From: Pempheris klunzingeri
Lineage: Eukaryota > Chordata > Actinopteri > Acropomatiformes > Pempheridae
Direction: 5' to 3'
DNA: 64,000 nt
Assembly (NCBI RefSeq): GCF_042242105.1
Contig: NC_092024.1
Span: 9,821,501-9,885,500 of the forward strand
A program made the translations under genes and the position numbers. Below are positions 26,081 to 37,788 of the stretch, piece by piece. The notes under the pieces were generated by a model that saw nothing but the letters and a program-made list of their open reading frames with translations, had not been told where the DNA came from and made no database searches. Position 1 is the stretch's first letter. The number at the start of each line of letters is the position of its first letter.

Positions 26081-27625
26081 GGGGTAGGGGTATGATGAGG
26101 GGCCTATGTTGCTGGGGAGTCAGCCAAAGTCCAGGACCAGCTTAATGGGTTCTCCTCTGCTATGTGATCCCAGTTTGGAGAATTGGAGCAGACACCCCGA
26201 CTCCTGTCTCCCCAGCTCTGCCTACTGTGATGGGGCTTGGCATGTGGACGGTGGCGGTGGGCGAGATGAGGGGTTGTGGATGCCTCTTTTTTTTCCGGTG
26301 TCTCCTAGTCACAGGAAAGGCACTAGCTGACCAAACCAAAGCCACCTGTGTGCGTGCGCAGCAATCTGACTCACTGGCTGTCATTCATACCAGAGCTCTC
26401 CCTTCCTCTGAGTCATCAAATGGCACTTTTCTGATTTGAGCTCCACACCTCCTGAGTGGAACAGCACTTTCAACCAGATGAGAGCACACGTCTTCTTCGG
26501 ATAGACTGAGCCATCGACTAAAACACTCCACGTCTTGTCAGGTGCTGTTTCTGGGATGGGATGCAGAGCTGCAGCAGCTGTTTGTCATGCATAGTGAAGA
26601 AGTGAACACATGTTAAAGCAGTTCTGATCGTAAATTTCCCTTCAATTGTTTCCACTCTTGATCAAGCAGGTCCTCGGTCTCCTTCCTAAATGTGCTTGGG
26701 TTTCTCACTGTCACCAGATGCCTTTCTATATTTTCAGTAAATCATTATTTTAGGTTTTCTAGTTCTCACCCAGCGAGCACCAGAGGAAAATCATCATTAT
26801 TCCTCCATCATGTTATTGTGACTTTGCATCAAGCCACTTATCTTCATCTGAAGAAGACAGGATCAGATATTTTGAGAGTTTGGCCAAGTGGGTACAATAT
26901 GCACAAACATGTAATTGTATGTGAAAGCTCAGCTTTCATTCTCAGCCCCATGTGAGAGGTCCCACAGCCACTTTGGTTCAGACAGAGGGAGCTCACTGCA
27001 GATGTGTTAACTCCTTCTCTGCCTAAACTGAATTATGTAATCAGCTACTGGGCCGATGCTGGAGAGTTTAGTCATTTAAACAGTTTAAGTTTATGATTTA
27101 GTTTTATTGTAAACACGAAAGACATAATTATTTCAAAAGCATTTTTACTACCCTTCTTCTTTTAAAGGCTTGGCTTTAGGTTGTTATTGGGGTAATCAAG
27201 TTGAGAATGCTCAACCAACTATTTCCAAGTATGGCTGGCGAAGAAGAGAGCTGCGTGCTCAGCGGCATGCACCTGAATGTCTGTGCCTGCGGTCGGTCTG
27301 AGGGTCTGGCACAGGCACCACCGTCTTACATAATGCTATGAGATCACACACACCAAACATTTACAGCTATAATATGTATAATATGTTGTCATCGTTCGCA
27401 TTGCATGGCTTTACACTCCAGTGCCAACTTTCCCCAAGTGTCCATTCAAGTGTGGGCTAGAGGTGATGTGCCAATATGCAGAAAATCCCTGTTTTTGCAT
27501 GATTTTCTAAAATATCGCATGATTTTGGATTAATTTCTCTGTAATAGTGAACGCACAGGATGCCACTGCATAAATGGTCTAAACATGAGCGGCTCCTGTG
27601 GCTTCTTTTGTTTTTCCCTCTGCAG

Positions 27626-28095
27626 GAGCGAGCTCGACTCCTTGCAATGGAGGAGGAGAGGAACCACCGGCCAAGTCCTCTAATGCTGGCAGGCTGAGTA
27701 AACGGTGTCTCCGGAACCTTGTGTTAGCCCCAGCATTTCCATAAGCACCCTTCATCCTCACTCTGTTATTCTTTATGATCCGCACCTCCGCTTCAGCTCA
27801 GGCCGTCTTCCAGGACCTCTCGTTCGGTCCCGAGTGGCCCCCTGCACCCACTCAGATGCCTGTTTACAATGCGGAGTCCCACACGAGGGCCCACCGGATG
27901 TGTTGTCCTGCAAACCAGCTGATAGCTAGTGTGATGAAACTTCCAGAGTCGAGGCACCCACACCCACACACTGGACATCCTGTCGACATCTGTTTTCTAG
28001 GAACTGTTGGATGCTTGTGCAAGTGAATATTAGTGGCGCCTGTGTGTGTCCCTGTAACAAACAGGCTGTAGTTTCTGTTTGCTCCTAATTAAAGT
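27626..28095 (+). other. Candidate terminal exon of an unidentified transcript
   Basis: A strong acceptor (TTTGTTTTTCCCTCTGCAG) ends at 27625. In phase 0 it opens ERARLLAMEEERNHRPSPLM then LAG and a TGA at 27695-27697. The next 400 bases are richer in GC than their surroundings and end with ATTAAA at about 28089, followed by a GT-containing stretch. This resembles a coding tail plus 3' UTR. No matching upstream exon was found, and the peptide is not recognised. It could be an alternative end of an upstream plus-strand gene, a decayed exon, a non-coding RNA exon or chance. Confidence 0.2.
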
Positions 28096-28663
28096 GTTAT
28101 GCTTAATTTCCAGTTTTGGCTATGTGTTGCGGGAACAAACGTTTATGTAATATCTGCCCCATTAACACTCTCAAAGCCACATGATTAACAGATTCAGAGA
28201 GAGAACAGCTTCAGAGAGAAATGAGCAAGGTAAGATGAAGAAAAAAAGACTGTGTCTGTGGGATGTTGACCTCTCTCTGGTGCATGTGAACTGCTTATGT
28301 CCCCCTGCTACCCTGTGTGCTGTCATGAAGCTAATGAGTGCTGAATAAAGCATAGGGTACACAGTGTCTTAGCATGTCTCTGCATGCTTGAGTCCACATG
28401 AACAGAATAGAGCTCCAAGCACTGACTCCTACAGGTCTGTCAGCTGCATCATCAAAGTGTTGTTCCTGAAATATTTATCAGGCCTTTGCAAAGAATGTTT
28501 AACCAAAAAGTTAACCTCAATGTCGAATCTCTAAAAAAGTCAAAATATTTAGAAATACGATTGAAATACGCTTTACATTGTTTGTGCACTTCACATTTTC
28601 ATATTCACTTTTTTTTTTTGGTGAAAATGACCCCACCCCTCAAAACAGTCATTACATGTAGAC

Positions 28664-29689
28664 CAGGGGTGTCCAAACTACTACCAATTTTCATTGGTCC
28701 GCAGGAAATTCTTAAAAATGTATTGTAATACACATAGAATTTGCGCTGGACTGTATTGTACTTCTTAGTCTCACCACTAGGTGGAGTAACTGTCTTGAAC
28801 GAGGCAGCTTCTCTATAAAATGAGTAATAGAAGAAGAAATGTGCCACAGGTGACCCAAAATGGCAGAATTAAGGAAACATAAGAGAGCAAGTTAGTGTAG
28901 AAAGTTTCAGACGCGGTGTGCGATGAGAGCTCAGCTAATAACTAATGACGATCACTTTTGCATTACGGAGGAGCTGCTTGATGTTAGCAGTCTAAAGAGC
29001 ACCACGACGGGTGAGGATGTTTTTGAAGCTGTGCCAGATGCAGTTGGCATGATGGGACTTAAATGGGAAGAGCTGTGTGGAGGTACGACGGATGGGGCTC
29101 CAGCTGCGAGCGCAAAGGAATCTACGGTGTCCGCCGAGGGGCAAGAAAGTGGAGGTAAGGCTGTTGATTCAAGCACCAGGGCTCTAGCACAGACTATTTC
29201 AAGCTTCCCTCTCTGATGCTGATGCTGATGCTGATGCTGGTGCTGGGGTGCTCATGTGCGCTGGCTAAGTCGTGGCTCTGTGCTGCAGCGGTTTTATTCC
29301 CTGAGATCAGAAATGGACCAGTTTTGAAGAGAGAAGGACCTCTTCATGAGCTCAGTGATCCTCTCTGGTTGCCATTTTTAGTGGATCTCACTGATCACCT
29401 TAACACACTGAACAAGAGCCTACAAGGCAAAGACCAGCTTGTACCACAACTAATAACTGAAAGCCCACTAATGGAAAGGCTGTTTTTTTTCTTGAATCAT
29501 ATTCAGTTATCAAGCAGAATTTACCTACATTTGATTGTTTTTGCCAACTTTAATCCACTAGAGGTGAGGCGATATACATCACCTCTAGTGGATTAAAGTT
29601 AGCAATATAGCTCACTTCTAGTGAGTGGCCCAGCCCTTTGTATGTTTTTCTGTATGTGGCCCTCAGTGAAAAAAGTTTGGACACCCCTG
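28664..29689 (+). mobile_element. hAT-family DNA transposon relic with TIRs and 8-bp target duplication
   Basis: The element starts CAGGGGTGTCCAAACT (28664-28679) and ends with the exact reverse complement (29674-29689). Flanks are ATGTAGAC (28656-28663) and ATGAAGAC (29690-29697), an 8-bp target duplication with one difference, as expected for hAT. Inside, 28962-29130 translates to ITEELLDVSSLKSTTTGEDV and later LKWEELCGGTTDGAPAA. About 29310-29450 gives LSDPLWLPFLVDLTDHLNTL followed by NKSLQGKDQL. Both resemble the hAT transposase-derived part of GTF2IRD2/ZBED-like proteins. The two pieces are in different frames, with the middle missing, so this is an internally deleted, inactive copy of 1026 bp. 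Confidence 0.85.
29543..29603. repeat. 25-bp inverted repeat inside the hAT relic
   Basis: 29543-29567 and 29579-29603 are reverse complements with one mismatch in 25 and an 11-base loop. The arm core is CTTTAATCCACTAGAGGTGA. It lies near the 3' end of the hAT element and would form a strong hairpin. Confidence 0.85.
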
Positions 29690-30489
29690 ATGAAGACCAT
29701 GTGAAATTGTCATTTAGGATAACAGGAACTGAAATCTAACATCTCACACTGTCAACAAGCGTACATGTTCCATGTACTGTTCCAAGTCCGAACAGAACAA
29801 GGTATTTTCAGCAGAGTGGTCAGCTCCAGCAAGCCGTTATTCTCTCAGTGAGTGGGGAAACTCTGACAGGCAATCAGAGCCCACTACAAAAGGAGAATGT
29901 AAAAACAACCGAAAATGAATCCCTGCGAACGCAAATAGCTTATTGCTAAATTGTTTTGGTCTGGCGTAAAGCGTTGCCAAGAGGAGGGCTTGAAGTGGGA
30001 TGGCGTGAAAGCGAGGGATGGAAGGAGAGGGGTTTTGCTGCAGCGGAGAGCTGAATTATGGGTAGTTTGTTTGACATGGGAGCATGCAACATTTTTTTTT
30101 TGTCAGGGACATGGTTACAAGATATTTCATAGCCCAAAACATCAGCTAGAATTTCAGCAGCAGACACTATAAAACCGAGGTGGATTATGACAGATGCAGG
30201 GTCATTACTCTTTTTTTCTTCTGTCATCTCCTTCATTTGCCGTTGTTCATCGTGAATGATGACGATTACCAAAGACAGTTGTTGCTTCACACTTGTCTTA
30301 TTTCTCTGAAACAGTAGATGTGAAAGACTGCATCTACACTGGCCTGGATGTCGATGACGGCAATATGTTGCTCTCTCACTGTGGATTCAGATTGTATCCC
30401 AGCCACTGTTTCAGAACACAGACACAGACTCTTGTATTGGCATCGGCTTGGGATGTTCAGATTAAGATTAAACAATTATTAATTGTTAC

Positions 30490-30870
30490 ATACTATATGG
30501 CCAAAAGTATACGGACACCGTTTTCTAATTCCTTTTGTGTACTTTTGCTTTATGGGCTGCTTTTCATGGTTTGGAGTTCTTTAGTTCAAATTCTGAAAAA
30601 TGAAATCTTAATGCCACAGCATAGAGTATTTTAGAGAGTATTGACTTCCAATTTTGTGGCAACACATTCAACATTGTCCATAAATCCATAAATAAATATA
30701 GGTTTATAAATGAGTGTTTTTTCTGAGTTTGGTGGGGAAGAATTAGCCTCACCTGCACAGAGATCTGAACTGAATCCCATGAATACCTTTGGGATGAATC
30801 GACACCAGGCCTCATTGCCCAACATCCGCTGCCAGATTTTAAAATCACCTGGAAAGTGATTGTGTAATGT
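30490..30870 (+). mobile_element. Tc1/mariner-superfamily relic
   Basis: It begins with TACTATATGGCCAAAAGTAT at 30490, a terminus type I recognise from fish Tc1/mariner-like elements. At about 30735-30830 the plus strand gives PAQRSELNPMNTFGM, resembling the conserved Tc1-like WPAQSPDLNPIEHLWDEL, followed by a region equivalent to GCCTCATTGCCCAACATC of related elements. The right terminal repeat was not found, and a retrotransposon tail begins at about 30894, so the copy is truncated and dead. Confidence 0.55.
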
Positions 30871-30893
30871 GTAAAGTAGCTGTTGACATACAT

Positions 30894-31020
30894 TTCAGAG
30901 TCAGAATCAAGTTTATTGTCATTATACGGCAAAGTATAATGAAATTCCGTCTGACCTCTCCCATATGAAATTTACAAACAAGACAATAAAGACAATAAAT
31001 AAAGATATAAAAATAAAAAT
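30894..31020 (-). mobile_element. 3' tail of a non-LTR retrotransposon (L2-like), minus orientation
   Basis: On the minus strand the sequence reads GAATTTCATTATACTTTGCC, GTATAATGACAATAAACTTG, ATTCTGACTCTGA, a typical fish L2-type 3' end with a degenerate ATTCTG-like terminus. Only the tail is present. It abuts the Tc1-like relic. Confidence 0.55.
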
Positions 31021-31180
31021 AGGCAAAAGGAAATTTTTTGGCTATATAGCACATATCTCAATGAATTTCCAAAAATAAAACACTAGGAAAATCAGTCAAA
31101 ACATTACTTATAAATCTGGACAATTTGCTGTTTTATATCCGGGATTATTATTATTTATTATTATATCTTACTATTAGCAT

Positions 31181-31245
31181 TTCAGTTGCCAGGCAACCAG
31201 CAGCGCCTCCAGGTTCTTACTGGCCGAGAAATAGTTCGGCAAGCA
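31181..31245 (+). repeat. Fragment of the repeat family seen at 8590-8945
   Basis: It shares GTTGCCAGGCAAC (31185-31197), then CAGCGCCTCCAGG and the GGCCGAGAAATAGTTCGGCA segment that follows the dyad in the family. The X-box-like dyad is perfect here too. Confidence 0.6.
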
Positions 31246-34200
31246 GTGGATGTCAAACACTGTTGTACAGCATGGCCATCTTTTAGAGAAGTGTTCACAC
31301 TGTAACTTTCTGAAGGTTTTCTCCTCCAGTTAAAACATGTTCTCACACCCCTCACTGTTTACTCTGTCATTATGTTTTGTCAGTCTAGTAATATTTCAGT
31401 TTGTCTGCTAGATCTCATTTGATGATAAGCTGTGGTGCATATTGAGGTCTTGCCGAGAGGAGGTGGTGAGGCTTTGTCGGGCATGTGCCCTGCCTTTCCT
31501 GGTCTCTCTTTGTCTACAAAGCATAAAGCATATAGGCCTATAGTATAAAAGTCTAAAGCAATTTATCACAGCAAACAAGCATCAATATCAAAGACCAGGA
31601 AAACTTTTCAACATAAATATATGAATATATCTTTCTTCCTTCTATACCTGTTTCTTTTTTACATCTGTGTGTGACTATGTGCACTATAGAAAAAGACAAT
31701 GTTTTAAAATTTAGCTCCTTTTTCCAACATTATTTTCCTACTAATCTTTTTTTTGTTCAGTTCAAAATTATCTGCATGTCTTCTAATTCTTCTTCCCGCC
31801 TCTCTCCCACTTGCACATGGGATATCAGTCCGGCGTGCATTTCCAGCGTTCTCATGTTACTTGAAAAAGTACACAGAGCAATAATCAGATTTTTTTCCCT
31901 CCCTTTTCAAAACAAATCAGACACGTCTGCTTCTCAGAGACACTCCTCTGTGCCTGTTGAAGAGGTTCCAGTCTGGGTTACACAAGAGTGGTGCCAGTGG
32001 TTCGTTATCGTCTGAGCAGAGACCGCTATCTCTGACACCACGCAAGATTGATGGCGTCTTGAAGGTGCTCGACCTACAGGGAAGTACCAGATTCTGAGTC
32101 TGAAGGTCCACCAGAAATGATTCATCATGACATAAACGAGATCATGAGCTATTTGTAGGAGACATACTATAGTGATCTGTTTTGCCTTCTAAGTTTGGCA
32201 AATGAAAAGGGAGGTTTTTCATTTGCTTGAGTTCAACCGTGCCAAGTCCTGTTGTTCTTAATAGAAAGTAAGGAATTACTGCTGTTTTGACACTGAAGAC
32301 TTAGAACAGTCCAAATGTGGTCTCTTAGCCACATCACCTCTCCGCAGAGCACACGGGGAACGAAAGAAATCCTGACACGACCTCAGCCTCCACATCAGCA
32401 TGTCTCAGTCGACCTCCATCACCACCACCACGGCCTCCACACCCTCTCGTATAAACAGTGCTCCCTGCATTGGCAGTCAATACAGCCATTTAACACGAAT
32501 CACATGTGACAGGGTTGCTCACTTTCCATATCGAACAAGAATGACCAGCTAAACACAGTTCATATGAGTGGCTGTTTTAGACCGTGATGTGAACTCCCAT
32601 CCATGAACAGAAACCACATGCTAGCCATGTTCTCATACTGACCAACACGGTTCACTTCCCCCTGCACTTCCTGAAAATAATTGTTTGTTATATGGAAAGA
32701 AATGTGGCAAATGGAACCACACATTGTGTTATTTTATATCAAAGGTCCTCTCCATGCCACCGCTCCAAAACATAATCCTAGCACGGACAAAACAAGCACT
32801 CCACGTCCCGCCCTATAATAATGAGTTGAGTAATTGTTTATTGAAATGGGTCACTTCAGATGTCTTTATGATGGTTGCGTGAGCTTGTATTCCAAGTCAT
32901 GAAGCGAAGGGTCAGTAATGTGTTAAAATAGTCTAAAGCAGGATCTCAAACTTAAAGGTGACACGACTTGATTATAAAGTCAACTGAAACATTATTATAG
33001 GTCCTGCTCAGTGTTTATGTCCATGACATAATTCCACAAGGGGGTTTGAAAAGGGGCTAACAATTTTTTCAGCTAACAAATGGAATATCACACAAAATCT
33101 CTGGAATATATTACACTGAAGCCGAATGCAAAGCGCTCTGTTGACAGGATGACAGTCTTTTACCGCGTGGAGGATCAGTTTAGAGAAGTGTCAGTCGATT
33201 GCCTCCCACAGTCAAAATGCTACAGAGAGATTGCATCCATAGATAATATAAATTATTAAATTTCCACAATATCTCATGGAAATTTCATAGTTTAAATATG
33301 CTATTGTAAATAAAGAGAGGAGTATTTGTTGACTGTAAATGGAAATGTCACCTTTACTCATCCAAACTGCTCATCCGTTCTCTGGGAACAAAGTTGATTC
33401 GGAATAACTTAAGCATGAGCTTCTTTCCACAGGCTAATTTTTCTTGTTATTCAAAGAAAAATGTTTTCTGGGATGCTTGCTTCCATTTTTTTTGGCAACA
33501 GAATGATTAACGATTTGCTTTGTTGTTTGATGATCTGGGCCAGTGTGAAAAGTACGCAATATTATTGTCTGCAACATGTAAGAGAGAGGAGTGTAGCTGT
33601 GGTCAGTGTGTTTGGTGTTGAGGGCGGTGTTTTAGGGAAGACATGAGGCCGTTTTCAGCCACCGCTTAGACACAATGTTCCGCTGCGTTTCAGCAGATGA
33701 TGGCAGTGGACGGGGGTGGAGATTTTCTAGAGAACTGCATGTGTCTGCCTCGGAGTAATTCTACCTCTCTGTGTGTCATCTAGCAAACAGTGACTGCAGT
33801 TTGCATGTCAAACCTCTGGCAGAGGAAGGAGGGGGTTTGGGTAGAGTGTTGTGCCGTGTCTGGTGGTAGTGGGGTGAGGCCTTGTGGGAGGTCACTCTGT
33901 GGCTCTGTGTACGTGCAGAACGTGAATAACCTCAGAGCTGAAAAACTGTCCATCTGTACCCTTTTCTGTTTTCCTTTAAGGAGTGCAACTCGGCAGGTCG
34001 AGGGCTGCGGGGTATCTGGAGCGAAAAGCGGGTGACTCGGGGTGAAAGGGAGTCTTTCAGCTAGACACATTTCATGGATGTTTTGGGAAGCAGCGATGGA
34101 AATGGGGGAGGTTTGGCGGCCCAGTCCTCCCTCTAGGGTCCTTGCGGTGTCAGAGCAAAGAAAGAGAGAGAGGGAGAGAGAACCTGTTGCAGTACAGAAT

Positions 34201-34668
34201 GTCTTCAGCCGGCTCGGTATTAACCTCAGTGAAAACAAGCCTCCTTCAGGACTCTGGAGCATAGGACCACTCACTGAGGAAACGCACCCATGCGGCCAGG
34301 AAGGGGAGATTAAAGGAAGAGGGGGGGATGAAAATGATAAGTTGCTAACCCGCACTTAAACTAATATTTACGTACCAAACTTACAGCAAGGGTAAATGTT
34401 GAACATTGGGTGGTTTTGGTTTTCCAAAAATAAGGAAACTCAGTCAGGAGGAGGAATTTTGGTATGGTTGGTGATTTGCTTTAGATTCAAAGGCACTTAA
34501 GGTGATACCCGGTTGGTAGAAAATAATGGAAAGCTAAATCAAATGGCAGAAACTAGTGCAAATACAGGTGGGTCATGTCAGGTTGAATGCCATGAGGCAG
34601 CATTTGACAACCATACAAGATGTATGGTAATCATCCGTGTGTGAGCTGTCAAAAATGTGATAACTAAC

Positions 34669-34850
34669 ATTGGTGGAAAAAGTACATAGATTAAAGTACC
34701 AGTACAGCAAAGTAAGAATACCCATTGCAATTTAAGTAAAACAAAAGTATTAAAAGTATAAATATGTGTTCTGGAGAAAAATTAATCCTGTGACTGACAT
34801 GCTGTTAGTTTGTTAATAATGTTTTATGTCTCACTATATATTTTACTTAC
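34669..34850 (+). repeat. Percomorph interspersed repeat ('AAGTACTTAAGTA' type)
   Basis: TTGGTGGAAAAAGTACATAG, TTAAAGTACCAGTACAGCAA, AATACCCATTGCAATTTAAG, TAAAACAAAAGTATTAAAAG follow the order of a very abundant fish repeat whose consensus begins GTGGTGGAAGAAGTA. The copy is diverged and non-coding. Family name not recalled. Confidence 0.65.
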
Positions 34851-36147
34851 GATGTCAGTTAAAGGGATGAAAACATGCACATTGCGTTGGTAAATGAGAG
34901 TTAACACTGACTTGGCTGAAACTGAATGTGTCTGCTTAGAAAAAAACGACCCAGCAGTCAAAAGTACATATTAAATATTGACGAGTGAAGCTGGCGGCTG
35001 CTTACTGATGCACTGTACTGAGTCACAGCCTGCTTGTACTGTAAAGGGTGGAGGACAAGAGCATGCATGGCCTGTAACCCATATTAATCTTTCACAACAA
35101 CACCGAGACCAGACATCAGGATCTATTATTGTCTCTTTGACCTCTCTGGCCTCTGTGATTTGCAACACTTTGGCTGCTCTGACGGATGCATCCCACAGGT
35201 TCAGTTAGAAACCAATAGAAAAAGTTTATTGTACATCCAATGCTTTGAGTCACACTGTAGAGTACAGACAGTACCACACTTAGTCACATTTATTATGAAA
35301 ACATTGTTTAGCTATTCTGTACAGCTTATTATTCAGACAATATAGCACGCCGAATAAATCATATTGTACAGTGATGCATTGTGTGTATTAAATGAAGAAG
35401 ACAGCATAACCAACGTTTAAATGTGTGGCTTTTAGACATGTCATGACATTAACATGTGACATGAGCTATTACCAGATTACAACAGTATTATGCATGATTT
35501 AAGAGTACATGAATGTAGATGACTTGCACACTGCGTTTGGATTAAGCTCAAAATGAAAAAACTTCAATACATATGAAGATAAATGAGTGTCTGGGTGAAT
35601 CATTGTTCAGAGGATTCAGCTGAGACCACACAGCTGGCACATGATTTTACCCCATTGGTGAAAAAAAACAAAATGCTTGAAGAGAAATGTATTCACTGCC
35701 ACCGGTTTATATTGCAATTTAGGGCGACTCCACTAAATACCCCCATATAAATAACAATACATAACTAAGGTTTATTATGAATTGCGGTTTTGGGCAACCA
35801 CATCAAAGCTTTCATTACACTTTTTTCTATTTCTTACATCATGCAGCAGAGCCAGTACAGATATTTTTAGGTTTTCTCAATCACAGCTTTTTACAGTTGA
35901 GGATTGCTGTTGAGTTCAGATTTGACTCACATGCTTTTAAATGTCATTTACTGGGGTGCTTACTGCTATACACAAATTATTCATAAATACATCAAGTGGC
36001 AGAACTTTTTGTAAGAGGGTGAAATAACAGTTTTGTCTTTGATCGCAATTTAAAATGTCAGTAGAAGTAAGAAAGCTTATCATTTGCATTTGTGGGGTTC
36101 AGTAGAGCTTTTTACATAAAGATCCTCTCTGATGGATGGCATAAAAA

Positions 36148-36153
36148 TTTATT
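36148..36153 (-). promoter_or_regulatory. cyp1c: Polyadenylation signal of the proximal CYP1C gene
   Basis: AATAAA on the minus strand lies 53 bases after the stop codon. Additional TTTATT motifs occur at 35771-35776 and near 35225. Confidence 0.5.
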
Positions 36154-36205
36154 TTAGAACACGTACCTTTCTTCAATTGGAGAACCCATTGTTTCCAGCT
36201 GTTTT

Positions 36206-37780
36206 TCATTGGCCTATGAGTAATTCCCCCCTGAGTTTGGCTGTGATCTTGTAATCTAAAGGCTTCAGTGTTAAACCATAGGAGCAGTCTAAAGACAGGT
36301 CCTCACTGGCACATTTCTCAAAGCTACACTGGTGGAGTAGAATTGCAAAGAACAAAAATAATTCAACTTTGGCAATCTGGTTACCAATGCATCTTCTCTT
36401 CCCCGCTGAGAAGATCATGACACTGTTAGTGAGATCTTTGTCTAGGGAGCCCTTTTCATCCAGGAAGCGAGAGGGGTCGAAGATATGTGGATCCTTCCAC
36501 TTCAGGGGGTCATGATTGATGGACCACTGATTGATGAAGATCACTGTGTCTTTGGGAATGCGGAGACCTTCAATAGTGACGTCTGAGGTTGTGGAGTGGG
36601 GGATGGTGACGGGGACAAAGCTGGTGAAGCGCATGGTTTCATAGACAAAGGCGTCCAGGTATGCCAGGCTACTTCTGTCCTCCACACATGGCAGCCTGTC
36701 GCGCCCCACCACCTTGTCAATGAGCTCATGGAGTTTGGTTTGTATTTCAGGGTGTTTAGCCAACAGAAGGAGAATCCAGTGAAGAGCTGTGGAGACAGTA
36801 TCCAGACCTGCACCTATTAGATCTGACACCGTCCCCTCTGCGTGGCCTTTGGTGAGTCCGTTATCACTGTCGGCCTTGTCAATCACGCCAATAATGGCGT
36901 CACTCATATCCCTTGTTACCTCTGGATCAAATGTCTCTCTGTGCTCCTCCACCTTGCTCCGAACAAACCCGAAGAACTCTTGATTCAGGTCTTTAAAGCT
37001 CTTAAACATACTGCGGACTGGATTGGGGAAAGACTGTAGCCATGGCATCACATCTACCAAGCTTCCAGCTCCTACTGTCTGTCCAAACTTGTCTACCCTC
37101 TGTAACAAGGCTCTAAACTCAACATCATCATGTCCATAACGTTTTCCAAAGCACAAGGCACAAATCACATTAGCTGCAGCTACTGTCAGTTCATGAGCAG
37201 GGTTGAAATGCTGGCTCTGAGCACTGAGTTTAAGGAAAATCTCAACTAGCTCTGTGGCTTCAGCCACAATTTGCTGCTCAAAGGCTTTTTTGGTCTGGCT
37301 GTTGGCAGATGAGAATGCTCTGATCGTTGATTGAGCAATTTTCCTGTGCATCTTCCACTGTTTGCTGTAATTGGTGAAAGTCATACTTTTGCCTCCAGAG
37401 ACAGCCTGAAAAGAGACAAAGTTTGGTCTGCCTGCAAACTCTGTGCTGTGCTCTATCAGAGCCTGACGTATCGCCCTGTCTCCATTCAGAACCACAATGT
37501 CGCTGCAGCCCAGCCGTATCTGGTACACGTTGCCGTATTTTTTGGCGAGCTTTGCGAAGGTGATATGGGGCATCTGGCCCAGCTGCATGGCGTTTCCCAC
37601 CACAGGCCAGGCGAAGGGTCCCGGCAGTCTTCTCTTGAGCCTGAGGTTCCTGACCCACAGACAGGCTTCCAGGCAGAAGAGGAAAACGAAGGAGGCAACC
37701 AGAGCAGGCTGGACCTGTCCACTCCACTCCCTGATGATGCTGCTGCCCTTCACCCCAAACTCTGCGTCCATTTGAGCCAT
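36206..37780 (-). CDS. cyp1c: Cytochrome P450 family 1 subfamily C, copy A (intronless coding sequence)
   Basis: A 524-residue microsomal P450 in one uninterrupted exon, as is typical of teleost CYP1C. Features in order: N-terminal membrane anchor about 26-42; proline-rich hinge RRLPGPFAWPVVG (50-62); I-helix GAGLDTVS (323-330); K-helix ETMR (381-384); PERF-like FDPSRFLD (434-441); heme loop FSAGKRRCIG (457-466) with Cys464 as thiolate ligand. Nothing is missing, so it should be an active monooxygenase. CYP1 enzymes oxidise polycyclic aromatics and steroids in the endoplasmic reticulum and are induced through AhR. The start at 37780 (MAQMDAEFGVKG) is chosen over an in-frame ATG 81 bases upstream because it aligns with the other copy and follows a plausible 5'-UTR acceptor at 37790. 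Whether it is CYP1C1 or CYP1C2 needs a phylogeny. The first 122 codons are nearly identical to copy B. Confidence 0.95.
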   Translation of the reverse strand: MAQMDAEFGVKGSSIIREWSGQVQPALVASFVFLFCLEACLWVRNLRLKRRLPGPFAWPVVGNAMQLGQMPHITFAKLAKKYGNVYQIRLGCSDIVVLNGDRAIRQALIEHSTEFAGRPNFVSFQAVSGGKSMTFTNYSKQWKMHRKIAQSTIRAFSSANSQTKKAFEQQIVAEATELVEIFLKLSAQSQHFNPAHELTVAAANVICALCFGKRYGHDDVEFRALLQRVDKFGQTVGAGSLVDVMPWLQSFPNPVRSMFKSFKDLNQEFFGFVRSKVEEHRETFDPEVTRDMSDAIIGVIDKADSDNGLTKGHAEGTVSDLIGAGLDTVSTALHWILLLLAKHPEIQTKLHELIDKVVGRDRLPCVEDRSSLAYLDAFVYETMRFTSFVPVTIPHSTTSDVTIEGLRIPKDTVIFINQWSINHDPLKWKDPHIFDPSRFLDEKGSLDKDLTNSVMIFSAGKRRCIGNQIAKVELFLFFAILLHQCSFEKCASEDLSLDCSYGLTLKPLDYKITAKLRGELLIGQ

Positions 37781-37788
37781 CGTGTTAT

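Larger units (their letters stand above)
20300..28650. other. Intergenic region rich in simple repeats
   Basis: No gene is supported apart from the candidate orphan exon near 27.6 kb. The region contains a long C/T-rich block (about 20460-20670) that stays open in several frames, (GT)n at 22504-22539, (CT)n at 23104-23127, an old interspersed repeat at 23869-24070, a T27 run at 24690-24716 and (GA)n at 26035-26080. These account for most of the long apparent reading frames. Confidence 0.45.
29700..36140. other. Intergenic region upstream of the gchfr side of the CYP1C cluster
   Basis: No gene is supported. It contains the Tc1-like, L2-like and percomorph repeat remnants listed separately and a repeat at 34669-34850. 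The longest frame (191 codons, minus strand, 33780-34355) is Ser/Pro-rich and unrecognised, without splice or promoter support. The last kilobase (35200-36140) has several TTTATT motifs that could be late poly(A) sites of the CYP1C gene transcribed toward it. Confidence 0.45.

Noticed and set aside
28923..29596. Two open frames that could be read as host genes
   Set aside because: They are broken hAT transposase pieces inside a bounded element with terminal repeats and a target duplication.
33780..34355. 191-codon minus-strand open frame
   Set aside because: Ser/Pro/Leu-rich, no family resemblance, overlapped by plus-strand frames of similar quality, and no promoter or splice context.
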